Assembly (NCBI GenBank): GCA_033964015.1
Contig: CM066921.1
Coordinates: forward strand, 23,293,355-23,357,354
Direction of reading: 5' to 3'
From: Scolanthus callimorphus
Taxonomy: Eukaryota; Cnidaria; Anthozoa; Actiniaria; Edwardsiidae
DNA length: 64,000 nt
Each line of letters begins with the position of its first letter. Position 1 is the stretch's first letter. A model generated the notes under the pieces. The model was not told where the DNA came from. It worked only from the letters and a program-made list of their open reading frames with translations, and did not search any database. A program made the translations under genes and the position numbers. Shown piece by piece: positions 33,635-43,810 of this stretch.

Positions 33635-34595
33635 TATGTAATCTGTAAGAGAACCATTTAGGTTTCAATGTCTTTGGTGCTGGATTTACATTACTAATAA
33701 CCTCCCATCAGCATGAGTACCCCGTCCCACCATGCCGAAATAAAGGATTTTTTTTGCACTGGTCTCCCTGATTTTGGTGCGACAAAATCACGCGTGTGTC
33801 CGTCTCTAAAATCGGTCAAAGAACCCGTGAAAATCGAAAGCGCAATTGACTTCGGAATTGTTTGTAAGTTTATCATATCTCAGTGAGGGGAGAGAAGAAA
33901 CAGGTCAAGTAAAAATGGTCTAAGGACTAAGAATTTTTTTTAGTTTATATTATTTATATTTTTTCGGCTTTATCCCTCGCTTAAAAAATAGCTTGAATTA
34001 GAACTTAGCCCAAAGTGAATCTTTTCCAACAAAAACATGCCCACTGGAGGGATTTCCTCCTTCTCTTCGGGATTGTGTCCTTAGTTTTGCGATAGAGCCG
34101 CCAGGATTTATACTTAAAGAATATTATTCATGACTTTATCACGGACTTTGTTTTGTAAATGTGTAATTTCGACTTAGCATGACTTAGCGCGTGCTCCGAG
34201 GGAAGCAAGGTAGTGTGTACGTTTGTTGAAACTTGAATGAAAATTTTTCTCAGCTCAAATCTTTCAAGCTAGAATTATCCCTGCACATTCCTGTATGTAA
34301 TCTGTAAGAGAACCATTTAGGTTTCAATTTCTTTGGTGCTTTCGGCTGCGCGAACCGAGTTCTTTTTTAGTTTCTGTGGGAGATTTTCAACATGGCGGCG
34401 ATGCCGGCTTTGTCCCTCGCTTAAGAAATCGCTTGAATTAGAACTTAGCCCGAGGTGAATCTTTTCCAACAAAAACACGCCCATGGTCAAGATTTTCACA
34501 TTCCCTTCGGGTTTGAGAACTTCTTTTGGCGGCACAGCTTCAGGGCTGAGCGGAGCGAGTGTCGACACGATTTTCCTTACGGTATTAATATATAG
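33635..34595 (+). repeat. Diverged partial units after the array
   Basis: It begins with the sequence that follows CACATTCCTGT in the 855-bp module, and is interrupted by unrelated DNA at about 33682-33843. It resumes with a diverged module (33844-34290) and the module end (34290-34595). Divergence of several percent contrasts with the near identity inside the array. Confidence 0.7.
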
Positions 34596-35592
34596 ATATT
34601 ATAAACAGTGGCAAGGGGACCTCAGAAAACCACTAGGCTTGTTCGAGGAGGTCCCCTCGTAGAATAAAGAATACTATTTTTGTTTACACAAAACACACAC
34701 GCACAAGCAAGCAGCAAAAAAAAAAAAACTCGCAGTACAAACGATTATCTATTGAATAAAATACTGACAGCTTAGATTTGAAAACCGTAAACTAGTAGAG
34801 GATGTAATTGGGACTGGTAGGGAATTCCAAATTTTGGGACCTCGAAAAAGTAAAGTGAATTGCTTAGTATTTGTTCTGCAGGCATAGGGGCGGAAATTTG
34901 TACATTGTCTAGTATTATAATTGTTGACTTGCGCAGTAGTTAAAAATAAATCAGAAAACAATGAGGGTAATATGAAAACATAAACTTGCCTACATAAAAT
35001 TATTTATTTTATATATATCAAGGATTTTAAGCTGACGAAATAAAGGTGCCAGAAAATCAGAGTTTGTTATAGCGCGTACTGCTCGTTTTTTGAAGGACGA
35101 AAATTCTATTGAGATTTGAAACATTAGCCGAGGACCAAACTTCAGTACAATAAGTTAAATAAGGACATCTTAGTTGCTGTTGTTAACAAATATCGTGATC
35201 TATACATGATACCAATAGCTTTTCATACATTTTTACAGATATGTCCGATGTGAGATTTCCGATTTAGATTTTCATCTTTATACACTCCTAGAAATTAAAC
35301 CTCCCCTTCCCTCTTGATTTCATCTCCATCATATATAACTGGACTAATAGGATAACATATTTTTTTCTGTCTGGATGTAAAAATATCGAAATTAGTTTTG
35401 GCGTTATTAACAGAATGCTTATTGGCTTTCGTGTACAAATCTATTAAGCTAAGGTCGTTATTTATAACAGAAATTGCATTATTCAAACTAAACTAGAAGA
35501 AAACATACTTGTGTCATCTGCAAAAAGCATAGTCTCTGCAGAATGCGTAGCACAAGGAAAATCATTTATATATAAAATAATAGGAAAATAAT
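34596..35592 (-). mobile_element. Non-LTR retrotransposon 3' fragment
   Basis: On the minus strand the frame reads YINDFPCATHSAETMLFADD (RT catalytic F-A-D-D), continues INNDLSLIDLYTKANKHSVN, then KKRAVRAITNSDFLAPLF, QVNNYNTRQCTNFRPYACR and GPKIWNSLPVPITSSTS. This is the order found at the C-terminal end of CR1/RTE-like ORF2 proteins. Frame breaks are frequent. The 3' end carries a hairpin (AGGGGACCTC / GAGGTCCCCT, 34615-34658). The 5' part is absent, as is usual for truncated LINE insertions. Confidence 0.75.
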
Positions 35593-35639
35593 AGGATTGA
35601 TAGACTAGCTGCATTTACTTTGCGTTCTGTTTTTGACAC

Positions 35640-35935
35640 TCATCTGAAATCTTCTCTACTCTGGCTAATCATATTTTCCGCTACCGAGAGCTTGTTACCT
35701 TTCCAAATGAGAAATCTAATCGTCGTACGGCTTTCTGGCTGCTCTTCCTCCTCGTCACTACTGCTGCTGTTCGGCTTCGCACGCTGCCCTCGAGACTCTC
35801 TTGTGGTGGTATTTCGTCATTGAGGTGCACAGCCATGAATGTCGTTGAGATCGTCTCTAGACATCACGTCTCTTTTAATCTCTTCGTGGCATTCTGGTGA
35901 AAAAAGGGAAAAGAGTACTTCACTCTACAGGTCTT
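35640..35935 (-). other. Possible acidic tail segment next to family H copy 2
   Basis: A minus-strand frame reads LFSLFSPECHEEIKRDVMSR, then, after one stop, RAKPNSSSSDEEEEQPES. It could be the C-terminal tail of the family H gene or another exon. A C18 tract separates it from the P-loop part. Confidence 0.25.
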
Positions 35936-36091
35936 CTAAAAGCGTCGTCAGTTCAAGTAATGGAAGGCGTACCCCCCCCCCCCCCCCCCTCCCCCTCAAT
36001 AGCATGCTCTTACCTCGTCCCCAGTACTTGTTAAGCGGTTATCCATTGCTTTGTTATCTTCTGGATTTCGGAAATCCAAGTCAGTTTGGCA

Positions 36092-36147
36092 GGTAATGAG
36101 CATCGGGTAATGAGCATCAGGTAATGAGCATCAGGTAATGAGCATCA
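36092..36147 (+). repeat. 15-bp tandem repeat, about 4 copies
   Basis: GGTAATGAGCATCAG is repeated with one variant (CATCGG). It lies just past the 3' end of family H copy 2. Confidence 0.8.
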
Positions 36148-37205
36148 TGAGCATGTTGTTGAACCCCACAGCCGCCTCCCCTTTCTTTCGTAAGCTGTGA
36201 ACCCGCCCTGAGCAATTGTCTTCCCCTCATCTATCTTTAATAGATCCTCTGTGGCCTCGTCAGGATTGATGAGTTCCGTGCCTTCCTGAATCATTGACTT
36301 GTTAAATTCCTTTTGCTTGGTTATCTTGTCCACCTTGCTTGAATTAATGATTTAATCCGTGGCGAGAAATAGGGAAGTCTTCCGCTATTCGAGGGTCCAA
36401 TAAAACATGGCACGCTTTGTTTGTGATATTTTCGCTTCTCAAACAGTCTCAGGAAGTCTTCGCAGAACATGACCAGTTGTTCTTCGGGTAGGCTGTTGTT
36501 CAGTATTTCACTGAAATATCCAGCACCCATGTCTTCTTGATTATGCTCGTAGTTTACAAAGGCATGAGGCGAGGTGTGTCCGGCATCTTCGTTGCTTAGG
36601 GCGTCACTTACAAATTCGCACTTCTCAAATGACCAGAACCACCCGTCTTGTACCTCCACAAGGTCGTTGTTGATATTCAACTTGGATAACTTTCCATGGT
36701 GCAAGCTCGCTTGTAGGTATAACGCGCACCTTCGGACTTCTTGTAGACTTGCTCCTGTTTATACGCATACTGAAGCTCTGCAAGTTGCTTGGTTAACACG
36801 TGTTCTTTGATTGGTTCTGACTCCAAATTAAACACACCAAATCCTAGTCCCACGTCCGCCAGGGAAGGAATGGCTGTACCTAACTGCGAATTCTCTCTGA
36901 AGTACAACAACCCGAACCACTTAGTCTTAGTCAGGTTTGAAGGAGGTATTCCAAGTTGGAATTCGTCGCCAGTTCTTCCCAGTATTGAAGAAATAATTTT
37001 CGCACTAGGGATGACATCAAGGCGTTTCTATGGTCTCTCATCAGCTGACATAACTTAGCTAATCTCTCGTCCCTTTTTATTGGACGCCTGTGTGGAATCA
37101 ACCTCTACATCACACTTAACCAGCCTTCTGTGCAACACCAGGGAGTCGACAGGCGCACCGTTTGGTGACTACATGGCAACCCAATAGGTGATGGATGGGC
37201 TAAAC
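36145..37205 (-). pseudogene. Family H P-loop protein, copy 2
   Basis: Minus-strand blocks in order are FSPSITYWVAM, SPNGAPVDSLVLHRRL, KTKWFGLLYFRENSQLG, SLADVGLGFGVFNLESEP, QYAYKQEQVYKKSEG, NDLVEVQDGW, QLVMFCEDFLRLFEKRK and GPSNSG. The frame then shifts by one base inside the Walker A motif, beyond which KTSLFLATD and KITKQKEFNKSM follow, with Walker B-like TELINPDEAT and QGGFTAYERK. The same blocks occur at 21-22 kb, and the N-terminal blocks at 44-45 kb. Five or more stops or shifts are present. The P-loop layout suggests an SF3-like ATPase, but this is inference. Confidence 0.55.
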
Positions 37206-37697
37206 TTTTGTTTGGGGACTTCTGTGATTCCCGAGAACTGAATAGAAAATATGGAAACAATCAGTGGATTGCATGTTTATCGCACTTTCAATATTGCGGA
37301 CTAAAACCATGGGGGCGGTCTACTAAAACATACTATCACGTGAATAGACAACAAATTCGGTTTACATTCGTGAGTAGACAGCAAATAAATAATTTGTTAG
37401 TTCTCTTCATACAAATGCCTTTTTTTGTACACAAATAATTTTATTTTAACTGATTGAGGCACAGAATAAGTATTTTTGCAAGAGACGGAAAATGTTCGAC
37501 TTCTTGCGTGCCATTCTCTAGAGTGTTTTGATTATAATTGCAAATTCGAGTGTGAAAAGTGCGAGGAACTATTCCTTTTATAGTAGAATCTAGTGTTTAA
37601 AAGAAAATATTTTGTGGATGTCATTTTGCATTTCTCTTTAGAATTTTTACAGTATTTTTCACATTTTTGACACTCAGACCCTTGCCTTAAGGTAAAG
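37206..37697. other. No gene recognised
   Basis: This is AT-rich DNA between family H copy 2 and the retroelement. No exon or inverted repeat is supported. Confidence 0.4.
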
Positions 37698-37796
37698 TTC
37701 ATTACTACCCTTCGCCACCGCGCGATAAAGCGCAAAGAAAACAACACCGATATGAGTGTGACTCGTGCTGGGTGCCTGCGGACAATGGTACCACGC
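37698..37796 (-). repeat. Split direct repeat B2
   Basis: Terminal copy of the B repeat. It is separated from A2 by 318 bp that are not part of the canonical layout. Confidence 0.85.
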
Positions 37797-38114
37797 TTTA
37801 TTTATTTATTCTACACATAGGTCTACTAATACAGTAAATCAGGTGATATTATGAGCTCTTATGACAAATGCATAAGCCTAATAGCTAATACTAAATACAA
37901 TGTACATCCAAAAACTTAAGTGCAAGTGCAGTTACAAGAATTCCAAAAATTTCTTATGTATACCTAAAAAAAAAAAAAATACAATTCAAACATCAGCGCC
38001 CGATACGAAACCCGGGATAAAACCCGTAAGGCAAAAAACCCGGGAACGTACTCCTCGATCGAATGCGCTGATTTTAGTCTCGAGGATTAAGACTTTGACT
38101 AAACATCTCATGAA
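37797..38114 (-). mobile_element. 318-bp insertion between A2 and B2
   Basis: On the minus strand it ends in GAATAAATAAATAAA, a tail typical of a SINE or short LINE 3' fragment. It also holds an A14 run and a CCCGGGATAAAACCCG-like inverted patch. It interrupts the normally contiguous B1-A2-B2 block. Confidence 0.5.
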
Positions 38115-38350
38115 GTTTGGTAACAAAATACTCTACGGCGTCCAACAGGCGAGATGAAAAATTATCATAATTCTGTCGTATTTATACGAAAATTTCTAAA
38201 ACCTTATGCTAAACGTAGTTATGTAATCTTACATCATAAAACAATTGTTTTGTCGCGAAGAACAAACAATTATATAATTGTGATTCCATATGCTCAGAAC
38301 CGTAATGAAAACGCTTTCCAACTGCACGATGTTACGTTGGAAAGCATTTA
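38115..38350 (-). repeat. Split direct repeat A2
   Basis: It directly abuts B1 at 38351, as expected for the internal A2. Confidence 0.9.
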
Positions 38351-38449
38351 TTCATTACTACCCTTCGCCACCGCGCGATAAAGCGCAAAGAAAACAACAC
38401 CGATATGAGTGTGACTCGTGCTGGGTGCCTGCGGACAATGGTACCACGC
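38351..38449 (-). repeat. Split direct repeat B1
   Basis: 99 bp, TTCATTACTACCCTTCGCC to GGTACCACGC, identical to 37698-37796 as far as I can see. Confidence 0.9.
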
Positions 38450-38512
38450 GAGGCTAACAAAGACGAGAATCGACCGTGAATAATAGGGACCTGAACATAT
38501 GTTAACACGATA

Positions 38513-39498
38513 TTACAAGTTAATGGCTTTAGGAACCTTTAACTTATCTTCTATGCTGATTTTAATATAACTTTGTTTAGATTTGGCTGATTTCCAGCCA
38601 GCATGCTTATCGAGTAAACCTTCAGAAACACCGGCTGCATATGAAGCATTTGCGCCCCCCTTTTTAAGGCTATGAGTACCAAATGCCTTGACATCTTCTA
38701 CAAACAAACTAATAGTTTCCTTGAAAATTTCTCTTACTCTAGAATAACTGATTGAATGCTGAAGTGCAGAACCATTAGAAGAAAGCCTACAAACTAAAGG
38801 TTGATCAGACTATTTGGCAATTTAGACAAAGTTTCTCAGTGATACAAACAGGACATGTGATCTTATTCGATCTGGCAAAATAGAAATTGTGACCACGCGA
38901 GCTCTGGTCGTTTTTACGCTTCGAACATAAAATAGACATATGATCATGAAAAACTGAGACATGACTTCTGTTGATGTGAATTATTTCATCAGACCGCATG
39001 AGGCCAGCAAAAGCTATGATGAAAATAAAGCACGTCCTCAAATTATATAGAGAAGCCTGAGGAGTATTAAATCTCTCTGCAACTTTAGAAATTATTTCTA
39101 TATCTAAGGACTGTTTTCCTTTAACGGGCTTACCCAAGAGACGTTTCGAAGCTTCTAAAAACTGTTTCACCAAACTACAATCTGTCGGGGAAGAAACCCC
39201 AGCTAATTCATGTGCCCATCTCACGCCATAAACGGCTGCCTCAATCGGCGCAGGAGAATTACAGGTTTCGGCTTTCTCTCTAAGATACAGGCAAAATAAA
39301 AAAGGTGGAACAGGAAACCGATTTAAGCCGAGATTTTGTTTTTTCCCATTTTTTCCAGTTAAGCCAGGCATTTTTATACTTTACATTAGTTGATGTAGCT
39401 CTGCAGTTAAGAATATAACTAGGAAGAGAGTCGGCAAGACTCTTTAGTTTGTCGCTCTTGAGTTCTTGCCTGTTTGACCAAATTCCAGCTTGGAACAC
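38513..39498 (-). pseudogene. Retroelement tyrosine recombinase
   Basis: An N-terminal core-binding part (39498-39280) has TSTNVKYKNAWLNWKKW. The catalytic part holds AFAGLMRSDEI (box I Arg), then, after a frame break near 38805, GTHSLKKGGANASYAAGVSE and KHAGWKSAKSKQSYIKISIE. The H-x-x-R box reads H-S-L-K, so the usual catalytic Arg is Lys. The nucleophile Tyr (SYIK) is present. The enzyme would integrate the circular DNA intermediate. This copy is probably inactive. Confidence 0.75.
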
Positions 39499-39547
39499 AT
39501 CTGAAAGAAGGAATCAAAGGAGAAAAAACACAACGAAAGTGCGAGAT

Positions 39548-40179
39548 CTAAACTGAACCAGTAAAATCCAGTCTCAATGCCAACATTTTAAATTTCGGAG
39601 TAGACAAAAAGGCAGATTTCTTATTAGAATACACAATGGTGGATCCCCTACCAGGAATAAACGTGTCCACAAACTTCGGCAAATACAAGTGATCCTTAAC
39701 AAAATCCACAAAACGGCGCTCACGCGAGCATAATAACGGCCAAAATGCAGCAGACTTCCATTCAGGTACAACTAACGTGCCCTTAGCCTTACAAGACTCC
39801 ATATGAAATAAAAGTAAGGTGGTGGACAAACATAATTGTTGCATTCTTTACCCCAGTCTTGCGTAAAACAATCTACGGCTTCTGTGCCAGGGCACCAAAA
39901 CTTAGAATTGAAACGGGGCAATTGGGAATTGTAATGACAAGCCATTCTGTCCACATGAAATGGACCCCACCTATTAGAAATTAGCTGAAACAGCTTTCGG
40001 TTTAACATCCAATCATCTGGATCCACAATACGACTTAAATAGTCGGCAAACTGATTCTCAGCTCTGGGTATCCACTGTGCCTGAAAGGAAATACAATTAG
40101 TCATACAAAAATTAAAGATACTGAGAGCAATCTGCTGCAATTGCGCTACACGACTACCATTATGTACTATGCGAACCAC
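39548..40179 (-). pseudogene. Retroelement RNase H end and post-RNase H region
   Basis: IFQITRMWFA (upstream) and then WIPRAENQFADYLSRI with DDWMLN give the last RNase H motif (N-x-x-A-D) of DIRS-like elements. VDRMACHYNSQLPRFNSKFW and VDCFTQDW follow, typical of the segment between RNase H and recombinase in this order. A frame change occurs near 39800. Confidence 0.7.
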
Positions 40180-41736
40180 ATTCTGGTTATCTGAAAAATC
40201 TTTATCTTTTTTCCCGAAACAACACCCTTAAAACTTTTTAGGGCTAAAAATATAGCCAACAACTCTCTCAAGGAGGAACTCTCTTTCTTCTCTGATTCAT
40301 CCCACATTCCAGAGCAAATTCTCTGATCGCCGTCAAAAGCGATATGCGCACCATACCCAGAATCACTGGCGTCGCAGATTAAAACTGCGCTAGACAACAA
40401 AGGTCTATTAATCGGATAGCCATTAAAGGCTTCAACATGAGACCACCAGAATTTTAGCTCATGCAATACTCCCTCTGGTGCGAAAAGCACGTCATTCCAT
40501 GAATTTCTCATTTGAACAAAAAAATACATTTGCCTAGTGAACAACCTGGCAATAGGCCCAATGGCAACAGAAAGGGATATTACTAATCCGGCAACACTAG
40601 CCACACCCCTAACTCTAAGGTTAGGAAATTCGTTAATGAGCGTAGTCAAGTTTGACTTCAACTTTTTAATTTTCTTGTCGGGAACGATAAAACGCATTCT
40701 AATCGTGTCTATAACGACACCCAACCATTCCCCCAATTGACGTGGCTCCCAGTCCGACTTCTTAACGTTAAATTTCCAACCGGAATTCTCGAGATCGGAT
40801 TTAACCAACAAACTCGCAGATTTAGCATCTGTCAGGACCTGCAACCAAAAATTCCATCGTCAATATACAGAATGGCGAAAATACCCATAGTCCTCCAGCG
40901 TGCCACAAGTGGCTTAAACATTTTAGTAAATAAATGACAAGCGGAAGAAAGCCCGAAAGGCAAAACTCTGAAAACAAAGTACTTTACCTGACCGTTGTAA
41001 GAAGAAGAAATTCTAGAAACTTCCAGAAATTAGGATTAATATCAAGGTGATGGTAGCCAGATTCTATGTCGAATGTAAAGAACCAGAAGTTTTCTCTAAA
41101 CATAGTAGCTAGCGTAGGCAAGCCTTCATACTTAAATTTAAATTTCTTGATAAATGGATTAACGGACCTGCTAAGGTCAAGAACTAAACGTAACTTACGG
41201 CCGCAAACTACTGAAAGCGGATTACAACAGTATGGTCTCGAAAAAACTTCTACAGCACATTTATTAAGCAAGAGTTCATTAATTGCTTGGGCAACAAAAT
41301 CTGCGTTATCTAAGGCGCTTCTATTGTTCTTGATAAAGCAAGGCGGAGGAAAGCTAATAAATGGAATCATATAGCAGTTCAGAAGAACTCCAATAACTAG
41401 AGCTGATAACTGTAAACTATTGAACCACCACGCTTTTGACGCCGATATGCGGCCTTGCACAGACTGAACAGTAGTAGACTGAGTAACGTCAGCGCTCTTG
41501 AATTCAAACAAATCTACTAAATTAATGTCACCTGTCTCCAACTCGCAGAAACGAGTATCATGAAATCTCTCCCCATCACTTGCTTCCTTGGGCCGGCATA
41601 AGGGAGGCTGGGGCAGCTGCAAACTGTGGCGCTTGACGAGCCTGCCACGAGAATTGATTTCCGCCGACATTGGCTGTGCTTGCATTGGACCCTCTTGAAC
41701 GGTAACAATTTCTCCAAAAATGGCCGGGTTTACCAC
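40167..41736 (-). pseudogene. Retroelement reverse transcriptase/RNase H
   Basis: RT blocks are KLRLVLDLSRSVNPFIKKF, FFTFDIESGYHHLDI (first catalytic Asp), KYFVFRVLPFGLSSACHLF and FAILYIDDGIFGC (catalytic YIDD, near 40860). RNase H begins AVLICDASDSGYGAHI and has SSSLRELLAIFLALKSF (D and E residues). Frame breaks lie near 40984 and 40844. The architecture and sequence follow DIRS-type polymerases. Confidence 0.8.
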
Positions 41737-42328
41737 AGAGGAAGCATCCGCTCATAGAATTGAAAAAGGGAGCACCATTAGAAATTGATGAACTAGCACG
41801 TCTATAATCAGGCTTAAATCTGTTATCTTTCTTTGCCTTTTCCGCTTTCTTTTTCTCCCTTACAGTTTGTACTTCCTTAAGCACTTAACGTATACGCTTT
41901 TCGTCACTTTCATCTTCTGCGATTGGTATTTGCTTGTATTCGGATACAAAGTCCCAGCCATGTAAATCAGCTAATACAATATGTTTCATGCGATTGGCAA
42001 TAAGTGCCTTACCTTCTTCGAGGGCGTTTTTCACTTTGAGTAGTTGACCAGAATGTAGATCCTGCGTTGCGCCATCTAGGAGACACGCCAGCTTCTCCTG
42101 GTGGCCATACTGCTCCTCATTTCCCTTAGCTTTAAACACATGACGAGCAGAGTTTTCTAACCGCATTTTTTTGACTGCAGAATCTATGGATTCCTCACTT
42201 TGTCTCTTTAACTCATTTTTAAAATTTCCTAGCTCAACAGACAAAAAACTTTTCAGCTCAGATAGAATCTGAGGAGAACACGAAGCCGAAGGACCGGCAA
42301 CTGGCTCTTCCGGATCGCCCATAATCAT
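41576..42328 (-). pseudogene. Retroelement gag-like ORF with zinc knuckle
   Basis: The ATG at 42328 begins MIMGDPEEPVAGPSASCSPQ. A coiled region with LKSFLSVELGNFKNELKRQ and LACLLDGATQDLHSGQL follows, then a stop at about 41885. In a shifted frame the sequence continues with a basic segment and CFLCGKPGHFWRNC, a CCHC knuckle. One frame break lies between the two halves. The product would be the nucleocapsid-like RNA-binding protein. Confidence 0.65.
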
Positions 42329-42334
42329 ACTAGA

Positions 42335-42570
42335 GTTTGGTAACAAAATACTCTACGGCGTCCAACAGGCGAGATGAAAAATTATCATAATTCTGTCGTT
42401 TTTATACGAAAATTTCTAAAACCTTATGCTAAACGTAGTTATGTAATCTTACATCATAAAACAATTGTTTTGTCGCGAAGAACAAACAATTATATAATTG
42501 TGATTCCATATGCTCAGAACCGTAATGAAAACGCTTTCCAACTGCACGATGTTACGTTGGAAAGCATTTA
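42335..42570 (-). repeat. Split direct repeat A1
   Basis: 236 bp, matching 38115-38350 with about one visible mismatch (GTCGTTTTTATAC against GTCGTATTTATAC). It is the 5' terminal repeat of the retroelement; the gag ATG lies just inside it at 42328. Confidence 0.9.
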
Positions 42571-43155
42571 ATATTGGGTGGAGAGGTGTCCACGGAAAAA
42601 AATCGTGTCGGGTCTTAATTGAAGCCAAAAAGTGAAATTTCTTGACAAACTCAAGATTTTTGGCCGCAAACCAAAAAAGCAATTGTGTTTGCTATAAGAG
42701 TTCCAGGACGTTTGGGATTAAATAAACACGACCGCTCTAAACTGAATTATAATAACAGATAAATGTTCTAAAAAACAGTGTGCGGGATTTTTAATTTGCG
42801 GATTTTTACTGGAAAACTACTCAAAAACTCAATTCGTAAAAGAAAAGCAAAAATCCCGCACACGGTCCTCTCAACATTACATGCGTGTATCCTCCTCGTA
42901 AATTTAAGGTCAATATCTTAAAACAGGTCCGACCTAGTGCTCCGAGAAGAACATTTTTCGTCAAAATTGAATCACTAAAAACCTCCCTCCAAAGTTTTTC
43001 CGGGCTTCACGGTTGGTTGGCTAGCTCCGCCCCTTAACTGAAAGCCAGTTGTACTTAGCCAGTCAAGTTCGAGACAAGTGCTGAGATGGCACGAAAAATC
43101 GAAAATCGTAATTTTTCCAATGTTATCTAAATTAACCTTAAGCTAACTGAGTTAC
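42571..43155. other. Spacer with an 85-bp foldback
   Basis: GTGTGCGGGATTTTT at about 42778 pairs with AAAAATCCCGCACAC ending near 42863, a small MITE-like hairpin. Otherwise no gene is recognised. Confidence 0.5.
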
Positions 43156-43265
43156 CTGGGATAGTTGAGTGCCAAGAGAGAGCTCGTCGTCTACATCCTC
43201 TTCTTCCTCGTCCGAGTGAAAGAAGAGAAACAACGTCTTTTCTAAATCGCAAATGTTCGGCGCAT
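43156..43265 (-). pseudogene. Family H first-exon copy
   Basis: The minus strand reads CDLEKTLFLFFHSDEEEEDV, then DDELSLGTQLSQ, and reaches a donor (CCCAG/GTAAC). The ending matches the exon end SIDVPTQLSQ/GTACAT of family H copy 1. It lies downstream of copy 3 in transcription direction, so it would begin a further copy whose remaining exons are gone. Confidence 0.4.
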
Positions 43266-43555
43266 TTTTGTTTTTAGTCAATTTAACCAGCAAAGAGAAC
43301 GCTAAATAGTTGTATCAACAGGAACCATTTTTTAAAATTCACAAAGGAACTAATCGTTCTGAATTACTATGATCCCTTTCACTCTAATTGTTCTTAATTG
43401 GGACAAATAGGAATTAATTTTCTGATTTCAATTTTTCCATTGGCGTATTCGGATCTTTTGTACCTAAATACTTACAAAAACAGGAACATGTGTTCCGATT
43501 ATTTTCCGTTTTGTGGCACTATAATCGAAGTTGGTTCCGAATGCATTCTAAAGGA

Positions 43556-43741
43556 ACAGGTCTATCAAACCAATCAGGACAGGTCTGTCTGACCAAACAG
43601 GGTAGGTCTATCAGATTGAACAGGGTAGGTCTGTCTTACCAAACAAGACAGGTCTGTCTTACCAAACAGGACAGGTCTGTCAGACCACACAGGGTAGGTC
43701 TGTCTGACCAAATAAGCTAAGTCTGTCTGACCAAACAGGTT
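43556..43741 (+). repeat. 23-bp minisatellite, about 8 copies
   Basis: The unit is approximately TAGGTCTGTCTGACCAAACAGG with variants (CTTACC, CAGATTG, CACACAGG). Each unit contains the partial palindrome GGTCTGTCTGACC. Reading frames through it are periodic artefacts. Confidence 0.85.
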
Positions 43742-43810
43742 ACCAACAAGTTTGAACATGCCACTCTTGTTTATGGCATGTTGACGAAACTGCCTTTTTG
43801 AAATGGAGAG

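Larger units (their letters stand above)
37698..42570 (-). mobile_element. Tyrosine-recombinase retrotransposon with split direct repeats (Ngaro/PAT type)
   Basis: Read on the minus strand the layout is A1 (42570-42335), gag-like ORF, RT-RNase H, tyrosine recombinase, B1 (38449-38351), A2 (38350-38115), a 318-bp insert, then B2 (37796-37698). The A copies (236 bp) and B copies (99 bp) are almost identical. B1 and A2 are directly joined. This A1-ORFs-B1-A2-B2 arrangement defines split-direct-repeat elements of the DIRS order, and allows replication through a circular intermediate. Frameshifts break the polyprotein. Near-identical repeats indicate a fairly recent insertion. Confidence 0.85.

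Noticed and set aside
37797..38114. Treating the 318 bp as part of repeat A2 or B2
   Set aside because: A1 ends at 42335 with no matching sequence further in, and B1 joins A2 directly, so the segment is not part of either repeat.
43556..43741. Regular 23-bp repeats that might suggest a CRISPR array
   Set aside because: Repeats are directly adjacent with no unique spacers and lie in animal DNA; this is a minisatellite.
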